Both the position numbers and the translations under genes were made by a program. From the NCBI GenBank assembly GCA_001465935.1, contig LNKV01000010.1:248001-312000 (forward strand): DNA of 64,000 nt. Reading direction: 5' to 3'. This DNA comes from Clarireedia homoeocarpa. Lineage: Eukaryota > Ascomycota > Leotiomycetes > Helotiales > Rutstroemiaceae. The notes under the pieces were generated by a model. That model was not told the DNA's origin, searched no databases, and saw only the letters and a list, made by a program, of their open reading frames with translations. Positions 1 to 10,671 of the stretch are shown one piece after another (position 1 is the first letter of the stretch; each line of letters begins with the position of its first letter).

Positions 1-799
1 TGTAAAGCTCTTTGGATCTCCTAGGATTTCCGAATTGAACCGTTCCATGAGCGCCCGAGAGCCTGTCCATTTCTATGATTATTGCATGTAAGTCTCTGGT
101 CCTTTGTGCGGATGTGATATTTCCCCTTACCATGTATTTTTTTAACAACTTGTAGAATGCGACACGCTGGGCTTCGATAAATCGTTCCAATAACAATAGT
201 TCATCGCCACAGCTGTATACCATTAGTATAAACTAGAAAAGCAGGTGTCGAATGCTCCCTACCTCTGAATTTGCGCATCGTATTTTGAAAATTTGTTTAA
301 TCTCTTTGGCGTTATCCTGGCATCGCCATTCGAACATCTCTCAAGTAATTTAGGAACAATTGTCTGAAGATATCCTATTTTCCCATCAGCGTCCAATGTA
401 CTCCGAATAGTCCCAATCGCATGCTCGACTTACGTAGTCTGCGACTGATCTCATCGCTTTTACTCTTGACGAAAAGTCCCACGCGATCATGTTGGTTGGA
501 TAACTCGGTGTAGAACGACGATTCGAACTCGATCAAGGCAGTATCGGTATGCCCGGGGATTGCAATTGACTGTCCATGGTTCCTCGTGGTATTTTTCTTA
601 ATCAAGTGTTTCAATTCATCGTAATCGAGGTTGACTATCACACAGAACGATAGAGGTTCTTGTCAGCCCTGTATATCTACAGTTCATCTGCATTTCATCT
701 GCGTCATATCCCATCACAACTGAGACCAAACGAAATGTTTCACTCACATGCCGCCCATTGTGGCACAGATTCGGCCTGAAAATGTTGACCGTACTTCAT
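1..799 (-). CDS. SPX-domain protein, 5' part only (runs off left edge)
   Basis: Partial gene, five exons visible: 799-748, 634-434, 374-263, 212-131 and 72 to beyond 1. The 173 residues seen are a full SPX domain. It starts MKYGQHFQAESVPQW, followed by the helix NLDYDELKHLIKK, then TELSNQHDRVGLFVKSKSDE, and a last helix RVAFYKLLKKYMKWTG. SPX domains bind inositol pyrophosphates through a lysine surface, and the lysines of the first and last helices are present, so a role in phosphate sensing or polyphosphate handling is expected from the family. All introns have GTGAGT, GTAAGT, GTAGGG or GTAAGG donors and AG acceptors with matching phase. What follows the domain (RING, EXS, VTC or a fungal-specific tail) lies outside the window, so the subfamily is unknown. 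The ATG at 799 is chosen because SPX proteins begin with MKF/MKYG. Confidence 0.85.
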
Positions 800-1248
800 C
801 CCTTTTCCTCGCGAGAATATGTGACCCAAGGTCAGCGAATTTTGGAGCAATTGGTGCTATTTGTAGCAGCAATGCGATTGTATGAAGCCTGCAATGGTTC
901 CTTCTTTGTTGTCTTTGTTGCGATTATTTGCGTCTCAATTTCGGGTAGCCGCGGACGACCTGTGGAGGACCTGTGGAGAAACTCCGAATTATATTGCAAG
1001 CTCCGAAACATGCAATTCGTATCTGTAGCTTACTTTGTGCGAAATGCGGACTCTGGAGAGGTTTTATGGGCCTGTGAACGGTGTCGAAGAAGGTTGTCTT
1101 CTTGGCCTCTGGGCGGTGCTAGATTCAACGGGCAAAATGCATGCAATCAAATAAGAGCAGAAAATGGCAAGGACAGTCCTGCTTGAATGGAGTTTGGAGC
1201 TTGGGGCCTCCTTGGACTTGCCGAACTTTTGAAGATATACGAGCAAAG

Positions 1249-1272
1249 TATGGATATGGATATGGATATGGA
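1249..1272. repeat. Hexamer tandem repeat, TATGGA x4
   Basis: Four perfect copies of TATGGA in non-coding DNA about 450 bp upstream of the SPX start codon. Confidence 0.9.
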
Positions 1273-1474
1273 AGTGGTATGGGTGCACCTAGGTCTGGCG
1301 AATGTCAAGAGAAGAATTCAACTGGGAAGTTGGAAGATTTGTGTTTCGTCACAGTATGCCGGAGCTGCTGAATTGACCTTCAAGCGATCCGCTTCGATCG
1401 CAAGCAGGCCAGGGGATGCCGATTCAGTACTTTCGTAGAGCCGCTCAAATAAGCAGATTGATCTGGATGCGAAT

Positions 1475-1526
1475 CTGGATGCGGATCCTTCAACGGCTAT
1501 CTGGATGCGGATCCTTCGACGGCTAA
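1475..1526. repeat. 26-bp tandem duplication
   Basis: Two adjacent copies of a 26-bp unit (1475-1500 and 1501-1526) beginning CTGGATGCGGATCC. They differ at only two positions, which indicates a recent duplication. Confidence 0.9.
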
Positions 1527-2094
1527 TATATGTCGGCGGGGTTTTTATGGTTCCTTCCGCTACTTTCTTTTTTCTCTCTGTGGTTTTTCCTTTTTCATGT
1601 GTCAGTGCCCACGTCAAGCGGCACGGAAGAGAAATGGTGTAGACAGGAGAAATGAAAAGATCGAATTGATAAACATGATTGGGCGGGAAGATATACTTGC
1701 TCAAAGAAGCGTGTAAACGTGTTGCAGGGATCTCCAAGGGCCTTGGATTAATGTGACTGCCGTGTGGCTGGATTCGTTGAAGACCCCGGGCGTCGCCAAG
1801 TCTCGCCTTACCTGCCCGCCGCGGATGAATACCGCGATGCAAGTCTGCTATACAGTTGTAACGGTCGTATTGCGTGCTATCGTTGTGGAAGGTGGGCTGT
1901 GGAGTATGGAGGGTGCAAAATCATAACGTAAGTAATAACGTAAGGAATATCTACTATGGGGCGATGGGGAATGGCTGTAGGTGAATATTTGAAAGGACTT
2001 TGTATGCAAACCGCAACGCAAGGGAAGCGGCCCTGCTCCCTAAGTGGTCGCATCGCGTGCATGCATGCGGCAAATGTTGGTAGGAGAGGATCGA

Positions 2095-2140
2095 GTAGCG
2101 GGTAGCGAGTAGCGAGTAGCGGGTAGCTGGTAGCTGGTAG
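2095..2140. repeat. Heptamer tandem repeat, GTAGCNG-type x6.5
   Basis: Six and a half copies of a 7-bp unit: GTAGCGG, GTAGCGA twice, GTAGCGG, GTAGCTG twice, then GTAG. Variants are grouped in neighbours, as expected from slippage. Confidence 0.9.
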
Positions 2141-2395
2141 CCAAAGTCGCTTGCCGAGCTAGACAGATACTGTACTGGTGGTGTCTCTACTTGAATCTTC
2201 GGAGCTACCTACCAGAAGTACAGAACACAGAACACCCGCCACAATTTTTTTTTCGCAGAGCAAAATCACGCATGGCCATCTAGACTTGGTCCAATTCGAA
2301 GCTATCCAAAGACCCCGCTATCAGTCTTGGGGCCCTTTCCGTCGCAAAACATATCGAGCACACGACAGGTGTTGTGTTTATGAGCGGGTTAAAGC

Positions 2396-2434
2396 AAGAG
2401 TGTGGTTCAAGAGTGTGGTTCAAGAGTGTGGTTC
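2396..2434. repeat. 13-bp tandem repeat x3
   Basis: Three perfect head-to-tail copies of AAGAGTGTGGTTC in the same non-coding interval as the heptamer repeat. Confidence 0.9.
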
Positions 2435-3548
2435 AAAGCATGATGCATGCACCTATGCATCTCACTATGCATGGTTCCAGATGAGGAAGACCAAGCCTTT
2501 CTGCACTGGTACGCTCCTTACTCAAGCATACGATAAGTTTCCTCAATCTAACTGGCTTAGTAAGAAGGGTAGGTAGGTGGTTAAATTTCGGTCAGCGATG
2601 ATATCTGGTAATGTCTTATCGGATGAATGCTCGCCCAAAAGTCCTGGAATTTCCCTGAGAAAATTGTTACAGACTAAGTTCCATCTCTTGTACCCGGAGG
2701 AAGTGTGTTAGATGCTGGAATGGCATCTTGTATGCTGTCTACCCCTCATATCTTATTATCACAACCGTCAACTTCCCCTCTTCTTTACCTGATGCGGTGT
2801 TACATCCAATCAATGGTCAAAAGCACCCGAATACTTACCACTTTCTATCAAGTTTGGTTAAGATGCATCGTCATTTTAACAACTTTCGATTGAAGCCCAA
2901 TCAAGGGAACATTTGAGATAGTGGCATTTTACCGCATTCAACGAGCTGCGCGACGGCTCCGCCTCCGAGGTGATTATGAAGAGCTTTGAAGGCTTCTGAC
3001 CAAGATCTAGGATGTGAAAAGACATGGCGCCCAAAACAGCTGGATGCAGTACAAATCAGAGCATTTTTCCTACAGCAGTAACGTTTGCGCCTCCTTCGGG
3101 ATAATGAAAATGACTACTAGATTAGGTTACTGAGACACGGCTCGTGGTTGTCTGCAGTAAAACAATGATTCGGAAATAAAATTTCTCTTCGCGACCTTTG
3201 GAAAATGACAAACACGGCAACTGCTCACGCGAGCAAGAGGAATCCAAATCAGCCCTGTGTTTCTTACACCGCCACGTAACACGACGTACACGAGAACATG
3301 GAGAAACAAGACGCATCAGTTGTGTGCAGTAGGCCAGAGCTCAATCACTTAATTGGGATTTAGATATGATAGGAAAATGATAGGAAAATGATAAAGAATC
3401 TATGTGTTTTAGCTGACACCATACTCGGTGTAATTCTGAAAGGACTACTGCGTGCAGCAGGCATTGAGACGCATAGAATCAAGCCCAAAGTTCGCCGACG
3501 AGAATGATAGAGATGAAGGTTATTGTAAAGAGGGAAGTGCCCCTCGGC

Positions 3549-3600
3549 AAGAGAGAGGAAGAGAAGAAGAGAGGAAGAAGAAGAGGAAGAGGAAGAGGGA

Positions 3601-3635
<35 letters not shown>

Positions 3636-3637
3636 AG
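3549..3637 (+). repeat. 89-nt pure purine tract ending in (GA)n
   Basis: Every base from 3549 to 3637 is A or G. The tract begins with GAAGAG/GAAGAA units and ends in about 14 uninterrupted GA dinucleotides (3605-3632). It lies about 325 bp upstream of the MPP10 start codon. Confidence 0.95.
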
Positions 3638-3860
3638 CGCCATACTTAGAGTTCTTGAGGATTATCATGTCAGAAAAGCTAATTCTATACATACATATCG
3701 TATAGTGGAGGGGTTTGTCAGTCGATATCAATCGCTTGATCGAAGATCTGGTTTCAATGTAGAGCGCCTAGCCCGGAGCCGGAATTGATAGAACGTACTA
3801 ATATAAAGCAAAATAGGAGGGGAAAGGAAGAAAAGGCAGACGACGCCTAATTCTCGAATG

Positions 3861-3866
3861 CACGTG
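3861..3866. promoter_or_regulatory. CACGTG E-box upstream of MPP10
   Basis: CACGTG in the context GCACGTGAC, about 95 bp upstream of the MPP10 ATG. This matches the core bound by bHLH factors of the Cbf1/Pho4 kind. Function is inferred from the motif and position only. Confidence 0.4.
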
Positions 3867-3961
3867 ACTCTTATCGTAATCCTTATCGCCGATCCTCAGA
3901 ACAAAATTCCCAAAAAAAAAACTTCAATTTGTCAAACGAGGAAAAATCGAGGAGCCTCACG

Positions 3962-6256
3962 ATGGACACGACAAGTACAACATCCTCCATGACGTCGACT
4001 TCGCACACAATGACAGCTGTATCTGCCGGGAGCTCCACCTCATTATTTCCCGCGCAAAACGGCGTCAATGCACAAAGTTCCATTGAGGAATTGATCAAGG
4101 CTCTCTCTCCCAGTAGCAGGCATACATTCGTTGCGCCTCCGTCGATTATACCCAATGCGAGTTTAGAATATGCGAAAAATACACTAGATAGATTTGCCGG
4201 TAGACTAGGCGATGAGCAGGCGGAGAGATTGAAGGAGCAGAGGAAGAAGAGGAAGAGGGGCGAGAGGGATGTCGGGGACGCGGAGATCTTGAAGATAAGG
4301 AAGATACATACGCAGGGGTTTGAGGTGCAGCAGGTTTGGGAACAGGCGAAGAGAGTTATCGATGCGTTGAAGAATGATGCAGAGAGAGCTTTGGAGGAGC
4401 TTGGGGTTGATGGGGAAGAGGAAGAGGATAGTGAAGACCGTGAGGGTGAAGGCGATGGGTTAGATATGATGAAGTTTGATGAGGATGGGTTTGAGATTGG
4501 ATCTGGAGATGAGGATGATGAGAGCGGAGAATCGAATGGAGATGGAGAAGAAGTGGAGGGAATGGAGGAGGAATTCCATACGGACGAAGGAAGCGATAAT
4601 GGGGACGATGACGCCCAAGGTCTAGGATTCGATGGCGAAGACGACTTTGAGGATGAGGAAGGGGATAAAGATGAAGATGAAGAGGAAGAGGAAAACGTCG
4701 GAGTCTTCACAGAGGATCCGAACAAGCTTAATGATGGATTCTTCTCAATTGATGATTTCAACAAGCAAACGGAATTCCTCGAACGACAAGATGCAACAGC
4801 AGATCCTTATACAGGAGAAGCGAGCGACGAAGAGGAGATTGATTGGGATGCGGATCCGATGTCTATACCTATGAAAACCGGCAAGAGTTCTAGCCGAGCC
4901 AAAGCTATGGATGCGTCTGATGATGATGAAGATGAGGAGGAGGAGGGGGGGGCAACCTTTGGAAACATGGATCTGAATGCACCAGAAGGAGACAGTGGTG
5001 ATGAGGACGATGACGATGATGAAATGGATCTAGACGGAGGCGTCGATGCATCCATAGAAAACACCAACGATATCATGTACAAAGATTTCTTCGAACCCCC
5101 ACCGCGCAAAGCAGGCAAAGGAGAACGTCAAGCCAAATACCTCGAGCGTCAAGCCAAAAAAGCTCAAGCCACCCTCCCCGAAGAAACCGAAGCCGACATC
5201 CAACGCGCCATGGCCGACGTCCGACGTGACCTCTTCGACGACGAGGATGAAGCCTTTTCCGAAGACGCCCTCTCGGACGTCGACCCGGCCGACCCTAAAT
5301 CCCGCCGCTCAGCGCACGAACGCCGGCAAGCCAAAATCACCGAAGAGATCCGCCGTCTCGAAGCCGCCTCGGTCGCAAAACGCGAATGGACGCTCTCAGG
5401 CGAAGCGCGCGCCATCGACCGCCCGATGAACTCCCTCCTGGAAGAAGACCTCGATTTCGAGCGCACGGGCAAGCCCGTCCCCGTCATCACGGCCGAGGTA
5501 AGCGAGAGCATCGAAGAGCTCATCAAGCGGCGTATTCTCGCGCAGGAATTCGACGAGGTGATTCGGCGTCGGCCGGACTCGCTTACGCCGGCCAGTACTC
5601 GTCGTGGCCTCTTCGAGCTGGACGACTCCAAGCCGCAGCAGAGCTTGGCAGAGATGTACGAGGAGGAACACGTTAAGAATACTAACCCGGATACTTATAT
5701 TTCGAAGACAGATGAGAAGCTACGGAAGGAGGAAAAGGAGGTGGAGAATCTCTGGCGAGAAGTCTGCGCCAAACTCGACGCCCTGAGTAGTTGGCACTAC
5801 AAACCCAAACCCGCAGCGCCGAGTCTGACCATCGTGGGCGATGTCCCGACGATCAGCATGGAGGATGCGCAGCCCAGCACTGCGGCGGGGATTTCCGGCG
5901 GAGAGAGCATGTTGGCGCCGCAGGAGATTTACAAGGCGGGACAGGAGAAGGGCGCGGATAATAGCGAGATAGTAAGGGGTGGAGCGCCGGTGGCGAGGGG
6001 GGAGATGACGAGAGAGGAGAAGTTGCGGAGGAGGAGGAGAGAGAAGGAGAGGATTAGGAAGAGTGGCGAGGAGGAGAAGAAGAAGGCGGCGGCGGCGGCG
6101 GTTAGTAGGAAGACGCGAGAGAAGAGGGATGTGCTTGGGGAGTTGAAACGCGGTGGCGTGAAGGTCATTGGGAAGAAGGGCGAGATGAGAGATGTAGAGG
6201 GGAAAAAGATCGCAACGAAGGATATTGTTACGGGTGGGGGTGGGTTTAAGTTGTAG
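3962..6256 (+). CDS. MPP10: U3 snoRNP protein MPP10 (ribosome biogenesis)
   Basis: Single-exon gene, 764 residues. Mpp10 is a core protein of the small-subunit processome. It binds U3 snoRNA particles in the nucleolus with Imp3 and Imp4, and is needed for early 18S pre-rRNA cleavages. Support: an N-terminal helical segment (SSIEELIKAL), a long run of Asp/Glu-rich blocks typical of Mpp10 at about residues 150-370, the conserved MYKDFFEPPP motif near residue 372, then the basic C-terminal half with the SLAEMYEEE motif near residue 565 and a Lys/Arg-rich tail. It is longer than yeast Mpp10 (593 aa) because of the acidic blocks. The open frame extends upstream to 3929 through a TTG; the first ATG is at 3962. 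GC content and C-ending codons rise sharply between roughly 5100 and 5650 compared with the flanks. Confidence 0.93.
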   Translation: MDTTSTTSSMTSTSHTMTAVSAGSSTSLFPAQNGVNAQSSIEELIKALSPSSRHTFVAPPSIIPNASLEYAKNTLDRFAGRLGDEQAERLKEQRKKRKRGERDVGDAEILKIRKIHTQGFEVQQVWEQAKRVIDALKNDAERALEELGVDGEEEEDSEDREGEGDGLDMMKFDEDGFEIGSGDEDDESGESNGDGEEVEGMEEEFHTDEGSDNGDDDAQGLGFDGEDDFEDEEGDKDEDEEEEENVGVFTEDPNKLNDGFFSIDDFNKQTEFLERQDATADPYTGEASDEEEIDWDADPMSIPMKTGKSSSRAKAMDASDDDEDEEEEGGATFGNMDLNAPEGDSGDEDDDDDEMDLDGGVDASIENTNDIMYKDFFEPPPRKAGKGERQAKYLERQAKKAQATLPEETEADIQRAMADVRRDLFDDEDEAFSEDALSDVDPADPKSRRSAHERRQAKITEEIRRLEAASVAKREWTLSGEARAIDRPMNSLLEEDLDFERTGKPVPVITAEVSESIEELIKRRILAQEFDEVIRRRPDSLTPASTRRGLFELDDSKPQQSLAEMYEEEHVKNTNPDTYISKTDEKLRKEEKEVENLWREVCAKLDALSSWHYKPKPAAPSLTIVGDVPTISMEDAQPSTAAGISGGESMLAPQEIYKAGQEKGADNSEIVRGGAPVARGEMTREEKLRRRRREKERIRKSGEEEKKKAAAAAVSRKTREKRDVLGELKRGGVKVIGKKGEMRDVEGKKIATKDIVTGGGGFKL

Positions 6257-6688
6257 GGGTAGTGTTGGTGTTCATGTGCTTTTGGGGGGGCAGCGGGAGG
6301 GGGTTAATGCGATTGGAGTGCTGAGTGGTGTGTGGAATGAAGATATATCCGCTGTTAACCCAATCTTGTCTGATCAGCTAGTCCCCAAATACCAAGTGGA
6401 CTTGAGTATATTGCACATTCCTACCGAGTCTTGAGTAAATAGTTAGATTTATATATACATATGCGTGTATGTCCTATTCTAATAGTTATATCATAGAGTT
6501 GTAGATTCAATGACCGCAACCGTAGTGCAAATTTTCTCGAATCGCATCACATCACATCAAAGGTCCTATGCACAACATAACACAACACACATCATGAATC
6601 ATAATCATTTTTACACATTGATTATCATCCCCATCCCTCCACTATCAGAGTGCCCTTCCCATTTTCCTTTCCATACCATCCCCCCCCT
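6257..6688. other. 3' intergenic region between convergent genes
   Basis: Trailer sequence shared by MPP10 (forward) and the SDR gene (reverse). It is rich in short G- and C-runs near the stop codons and AT-rich in the middle. No gene seen. Confidence 0.6.
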
Positions 6689-7880
6689 CTACGATCCAAC
6701 AATAGTTCCCCCGTTAGGATGTAAGCTCTGCCCACTCATAAAACTACTATCTGCACTTGCCAAAAACACAAAACAAGTAGCCACCTCTGAAGGTTGACCG
6801 GGCCGACCTAGCTGAGAAGTGAATTGCTTCTGCGCTTCTTCGTTCATGGTTGCCGGGATAAGCGGGGTCCAGATAGGACCGGGACATACGCAGTTTACGC
6901 GGATGCCGCTGCTGACTGTTTGGTTGGAGAGGCCGCGTGTGAAGGCTACGATGGCGCCTTTGGTGGAGGTGTAGCTGTAAGTTATTGTTAGTGGGGGAGT
7001 TGTGGTAAGTGGGAGAGAGGGGTTAGGGGGGGGGTTGACGAACTCAAGGAGATCAGGGCGTCCGATGTAGTGGTTTACTGAAGCGCAGGTAATTATTGTG
7101 TCGCCGCTCTTCATCTGAGGAAGAACGTATTTCGAGAGGAAGAAGAAAGGATGGATATTAGTATTGAAGGTATCAATCCATTGTTCCCTATAAGCATCAT
7201 CGTTAGTCCATCCCCCCATCTTTATACACAAATCCAAGAAGGAACGAAGATAAAATAAGAGAAAGAACAACATACTCGGATAAGTCCGCAATCTTCTCCA
7301 CCATCATCTGAGTGCCATGATTCAGAACCAAAATATTAATCCTCCCCATCAACTCCTTCGCCTTCTCCACCACCTCCTTACACGTCTTATGGCTCTGCAG
7401 ATCCGCCGGGATCAAATGTAATTTACCTCCCTTCTTCTCAACTAATTGCTTGGTCTCCTCTGCGTCTTTCTGCTCCTCGTTTGTGTAGACAATGGTGCTC
7501 TCAGCGCCTTCCATTGCATAGAGAATTGCGATTGCGCGACCGATTCCACTGTCGCCTCCGGTGATCAGAGCCTTTTTGCCCTTGAGCTTGCCGGCGGCGA
7601 GGTAAGGTTGGTAACCGCCATCGCCGGTGGGGAGTTGGTCGTTGATGGCTTCGACGGGGAGTTTGGTTTGCTGACCGGGAACGGAGTCTTGGTGGGTGAC
7701 GGGGGGTAGGTGACCTATGAAGAGAGAGAAAGAGGGATCGTGTTAACAATTGGATTGGGGTGTGTATACTTCATTGCAAAATGGAGGGGTAGCTGTCGGA
7801 GGGGAATTTCGCTTGAAGGAGAAAATTGAAGGTATATATGTGCATGACGTACCCGACTCGAAGTGACCTTTATCAGCCAT
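6689..7880 (-). CDS. Short-chain dehydrogenase/reductase (YhdF/GS39-like SDR)
   Basis: Four exons: 7880-7853, 7714-7276, 7187-7044 and 6974-6689, giving 298 residues. Classical SDR fold with NAD(P) binding. The glycine motif TGGDSGIG is at residues 61-68, the NHG segment follows strand 4, and the catalytic Y-x-x-x-K is YTSTK at 205-209. The C-terminal PGPIWTPLIP and SGQSLHPNGG segments are typical of the bacterial general-stress SDR subgroup and its fungal relatives. The roughly 50-residue N-terminal extension rich in Pro/Gln before the first beta strand is also usual for that subgroup. Substrate unknown. Introns have GTACGT, GTATGT and GTTCGT donors; the third was placed so that the family motif LLDYTSTKG is restored. 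Convergent with MPP10. Confidence 0.9.
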
Positions 7881-9489
7881 GTTTGTAAGTTAGATAGATG
7901 TCTACTTTGGTGGGCAAATTAGATGTACGATATCTCAAGAGACACGATAGCAAGTAGAAACAAGAGTAATCAAACAAAAAGCTATGGAAAGAAAATCCTC
8001 AGCCAGTTCACGCAGTACTCCATGTTGTCTTTAAATAGTGTGACGGAAGCAGCAAGTCAGCAAGTCGTCAAGTCCCAAGCATGAGCATGAACATGAGCAT
8101 GAGCATCACAAATGGCCGATTTCGATGTCCAAGGAGTAATTGCTCCGGGGCCTTCCATAGAAATCGAGGATATCATTGGATGAGATCATATATGAAGCCA
8201 ATATCGTATGATGTAAACAGTTTTATTTGATTCCGAGTAGTGTGAGGATGTATGTACCTTTGTGCGTGTAGGAGCAGTAGCAGCGTAGTAGCAGCGTAGT
8301 AGCAGCAGTCGCAGCCGTATAGTCTTTCTGAGGAAGGAAGCGGTTAACAGTTGGGGAGGAGCGTGGAGCGGGGAGTAGTTATGTCAGAGCTTTTAGTGAG
8401 AGGTCGAGACACTGGGAGACTGCTGCTCGTTGGTCGATGTTATCATCTCGATGAAGAAGTACATCGGCACCCGTCACCAGCCACAAGTTCCCTGAGCCAC
8501 ACGATCTACGTCATAAAATTCAACGTCCGGCTAAAGTAACCTTAAAAGTATTTTGGTATTTTCAGGGTCTTTTGCATTACATCATTGTCTCCATCTGCTT
8601 TTGCTGGCCTTATTCGTAGTAAGTACAACAGGCACTGTCCTAGACGAATCACAAATGGAAAGGAGGCAGTTACCTGCATACTTTGTAATAAGTCCACCCA
8701 CCAGCTGGCCAGGCGCAGTACGATTGATTATCTTCATTCGTGCACCTGTGTCGCACCCAGCCATCCCCATGCCATGCCACAGACCGGTCTCGTCTCCTCT
8801 CCCCGTCAGATCCCATTCGGCCCCTGTTTCTCAATCAAAGAACAATTGCCTTTCATTGCCCAGCTCCTCTCGCCATGACGTGAATGTACCTCTCAGCCAA
8901 GCATCGCCAGAATCAAGAATCCCCCAGAGCATTCGTGCCACGATATCAAAATATAACATCATAGGACCCCCCGGTTTCCGCGACTTTCCCCAATTTTTCC
9001 AAGTTTTTTGCCCCTTCCCCTCCAAACCCTGAAGACCCTTTCTCCATATTACGATCCACACACAAGCAACCCAACCCATTTTCAACTCTTCCAAGTGTGC
9101 TATGTAATTTTAGCAAAGACCCTGGATTTCCGACCCTCGATACGATATCATTGACATCTATAAGAATGACCAGCACCACCCCATATATCCTACCATTATA
9201 TTCACAATCATCACAATCACAACTCCAAACCATAACCATCAACACCGTTTCTCACCAGCAACAAAAAGCGAACCTCCGCACTCTATCCTCTTTCATCCGA
9301 AACTACAACAACAAGCCCAGTCGATCTACAACATCAATCAGCATACCAATCCCTTCACACCCGCTCACCACCCGCTCAAACTCTACTCTTCCATCACAAC
9401 CAGCACAACAACCCAACAACCCCTTACAACAACCATCCCAGCCTTCCATATCAACCTCCATACCCGCATCCACCCCAGCAACCACAACA
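7881..9489. other. 1.6-kb intergenic region
   Basis: Divergent promoter region between the SDR gene (reverse) and the small basic protein (forward). It contains short GAGCAT repeats near 8090 and an imperfect AGCAGCGTAGT repeat near 8265-8310. A reading frame at 8553-9032 has no ATG at its start and no recognisable domain. From about 9166 the sequence is open in frame with the downstream gene (see findings). Confidence 0.5.
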
Positions 9490-9849
9490 ATGGCCCACAC
9501 AACCACAACCGTAACCACGCGTCCCTCGCTGCTCACCCGCCTGCGCGGAGGCCGCACCCACCGCCGCACCTACGAGACCAACACCACCCGCGGTCGCCGT
9601 CACGCCCACACCCACACCCACGCCCAACCCGTGCACCACCACCACCGCAAGCCTTCTCTGGGCGACAAGATCAGCGGCGCCATGTTGAAGCTGAAGGGCT
9701 CGCTTACGCATCGTCCTGGTGTTAAGGTATGTCTATTTTCTTTTCTTTCCCCATATCAGATATGTGATGTGACATGATGCTAACAATGAAAATAGGCTGC
9801 GGGAACTCGTCGCATGAGAGGAACTGATGGACGCGGAAGTCATTATTAG
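9490..9849 (+). CDS. Small basic His/Arg/Thr-rich conserved-looking fungal protein
   Basis: Two exons (9490-9726, 9796-9849), 96 residues; donor GTATGT, acceptor AATAG, phase 0. The middle is a low-complexity His/Thr/Arg stretch (HAHTHTHA, HHHHRK). The C-terminal third is ordered-looking: PSLGDKISGAMLKLKGSLTHRPGVK, joined by the intron to AAGTRRMRGTDGRGSHY. I recognise this tail as a pattern seen in small uncharacterised fungal proteins, but know no function for it. A Lys/Arg-rich, probably soluble protein is all that can be said. The frame stays open upstream to an ATG at 9166, which would add about 108 Ser/Thr/Pro-rich residues. The start at 9490 is preferred because the upstream stretch looks like a CA-rich leader. 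Confidence 0.65.
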
Positions 9850-10671
9850 ATCTACCTCTCTTACTTTCATCTTCTTCACAAACATCACTATTTATCATCA
9901 TTCGATGATACAATTACCAATTATCTATTCACGCACGAGTTACGAATGTACGATACCCCTAGGGACATCCCACATGTATTTTTGTAAAACTATTCTTGTA
10001 TATTAGTTGGTCTATGGGAAAAGCGACGGTAGCGAGCGAATCTATTTGAAATCCATTTCATCCATCTAATTCTGTCTTGTCGAGTGTGACTGATGTATCG
10101 TGTGCTTGCTCGGTTTGTTCTCTCCTCCCCCATAGCTAAGCATATTCATAGAAAAAGGTCATCGGCTGTGCACCAGATGAAAGCGTGTGCTAAATACAAG
10201 CTGTTCTCCTCCCAGGCAATCCATTTATCATTCATTTGCTCGCATATGTGTCGCGGCCAAAGTGTTCAAGTTAATCCATTCTCATTCAAGCATATTTTCC
10301 CAAAAGACGCAAATCAAATCAGCAAGCTCCCTCCCTCCTAATTAATATTATTGATTATAATCTTTGATCAGTGTTAGCCTTTCCGACCTAAAACACGGTT
10401 CCAAAATGCCATTCTTACCGACTACTTCGACTCAACTCAGAGCAGTCCAAACCAATCCCGTCATTACTTCATAAATCCTACATCCAGACGATACGAAGTC
10501 AAGGAAATAAAAGATGATACATAGAACAACAAAAAGTAGCCATCGAACCGAGGAGGGACGCCGCTTCAAAACTAAAAGAAATGAGTATATGATAAGGTAA
10601 CCCCCCTTTTGCAGCCGCTCGCTAGATGCGAGCCAGAAACGCGAGATATGTAATGATGTATATTTGATATT
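9850..10671. other. Convergent 3' intergenic region
   Basis: Trailers of the small basic protein gene (forward) and the disordered-protein gene (reverse). AT-rich, no domain-bearing frame seen. Confidence 0.5.

Larger units (their letters stand above)
800..3961. other. Gene-free 3.1-kb interval with small repeats
   Basis: No protein family or spliceable reading frame was recognised. The longest ORFs here (up to 174 codons) look random: arginine- or isoleucine-rich, without family motifs. It contains several short tandem repeats (listed separately), an 89-nt purine tract and, at its right end, the MPP10 promoter. The left end is the promoter of the SPX gene. Confidence 0.6.

Noticed and set aside
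758..1186. 142-codon forward ORF
   Set aside because: It runs antisense to the SPX first exon, has no domain, and its composition is unlike a conserved protein.
1318..1842. 174-codon reverse ORF
   Set aside because: Covers the 26-bp duplication and repeat-rich DNA; no motif and arginine/isoleucine-biased random-looking sequence.
3883..4764. 293-codon reverse ORF opposite MPP10
   Set aside because: Ser/Pro-rich shadow of the MPP10 acidic repeats on the other strand.
8553..9032. 159-codon ORF with a signal-peptide-like start
   Set aside because: It begins at TTG, and the hydrophobic start is not preceded by an in-frame ATG. No further support.
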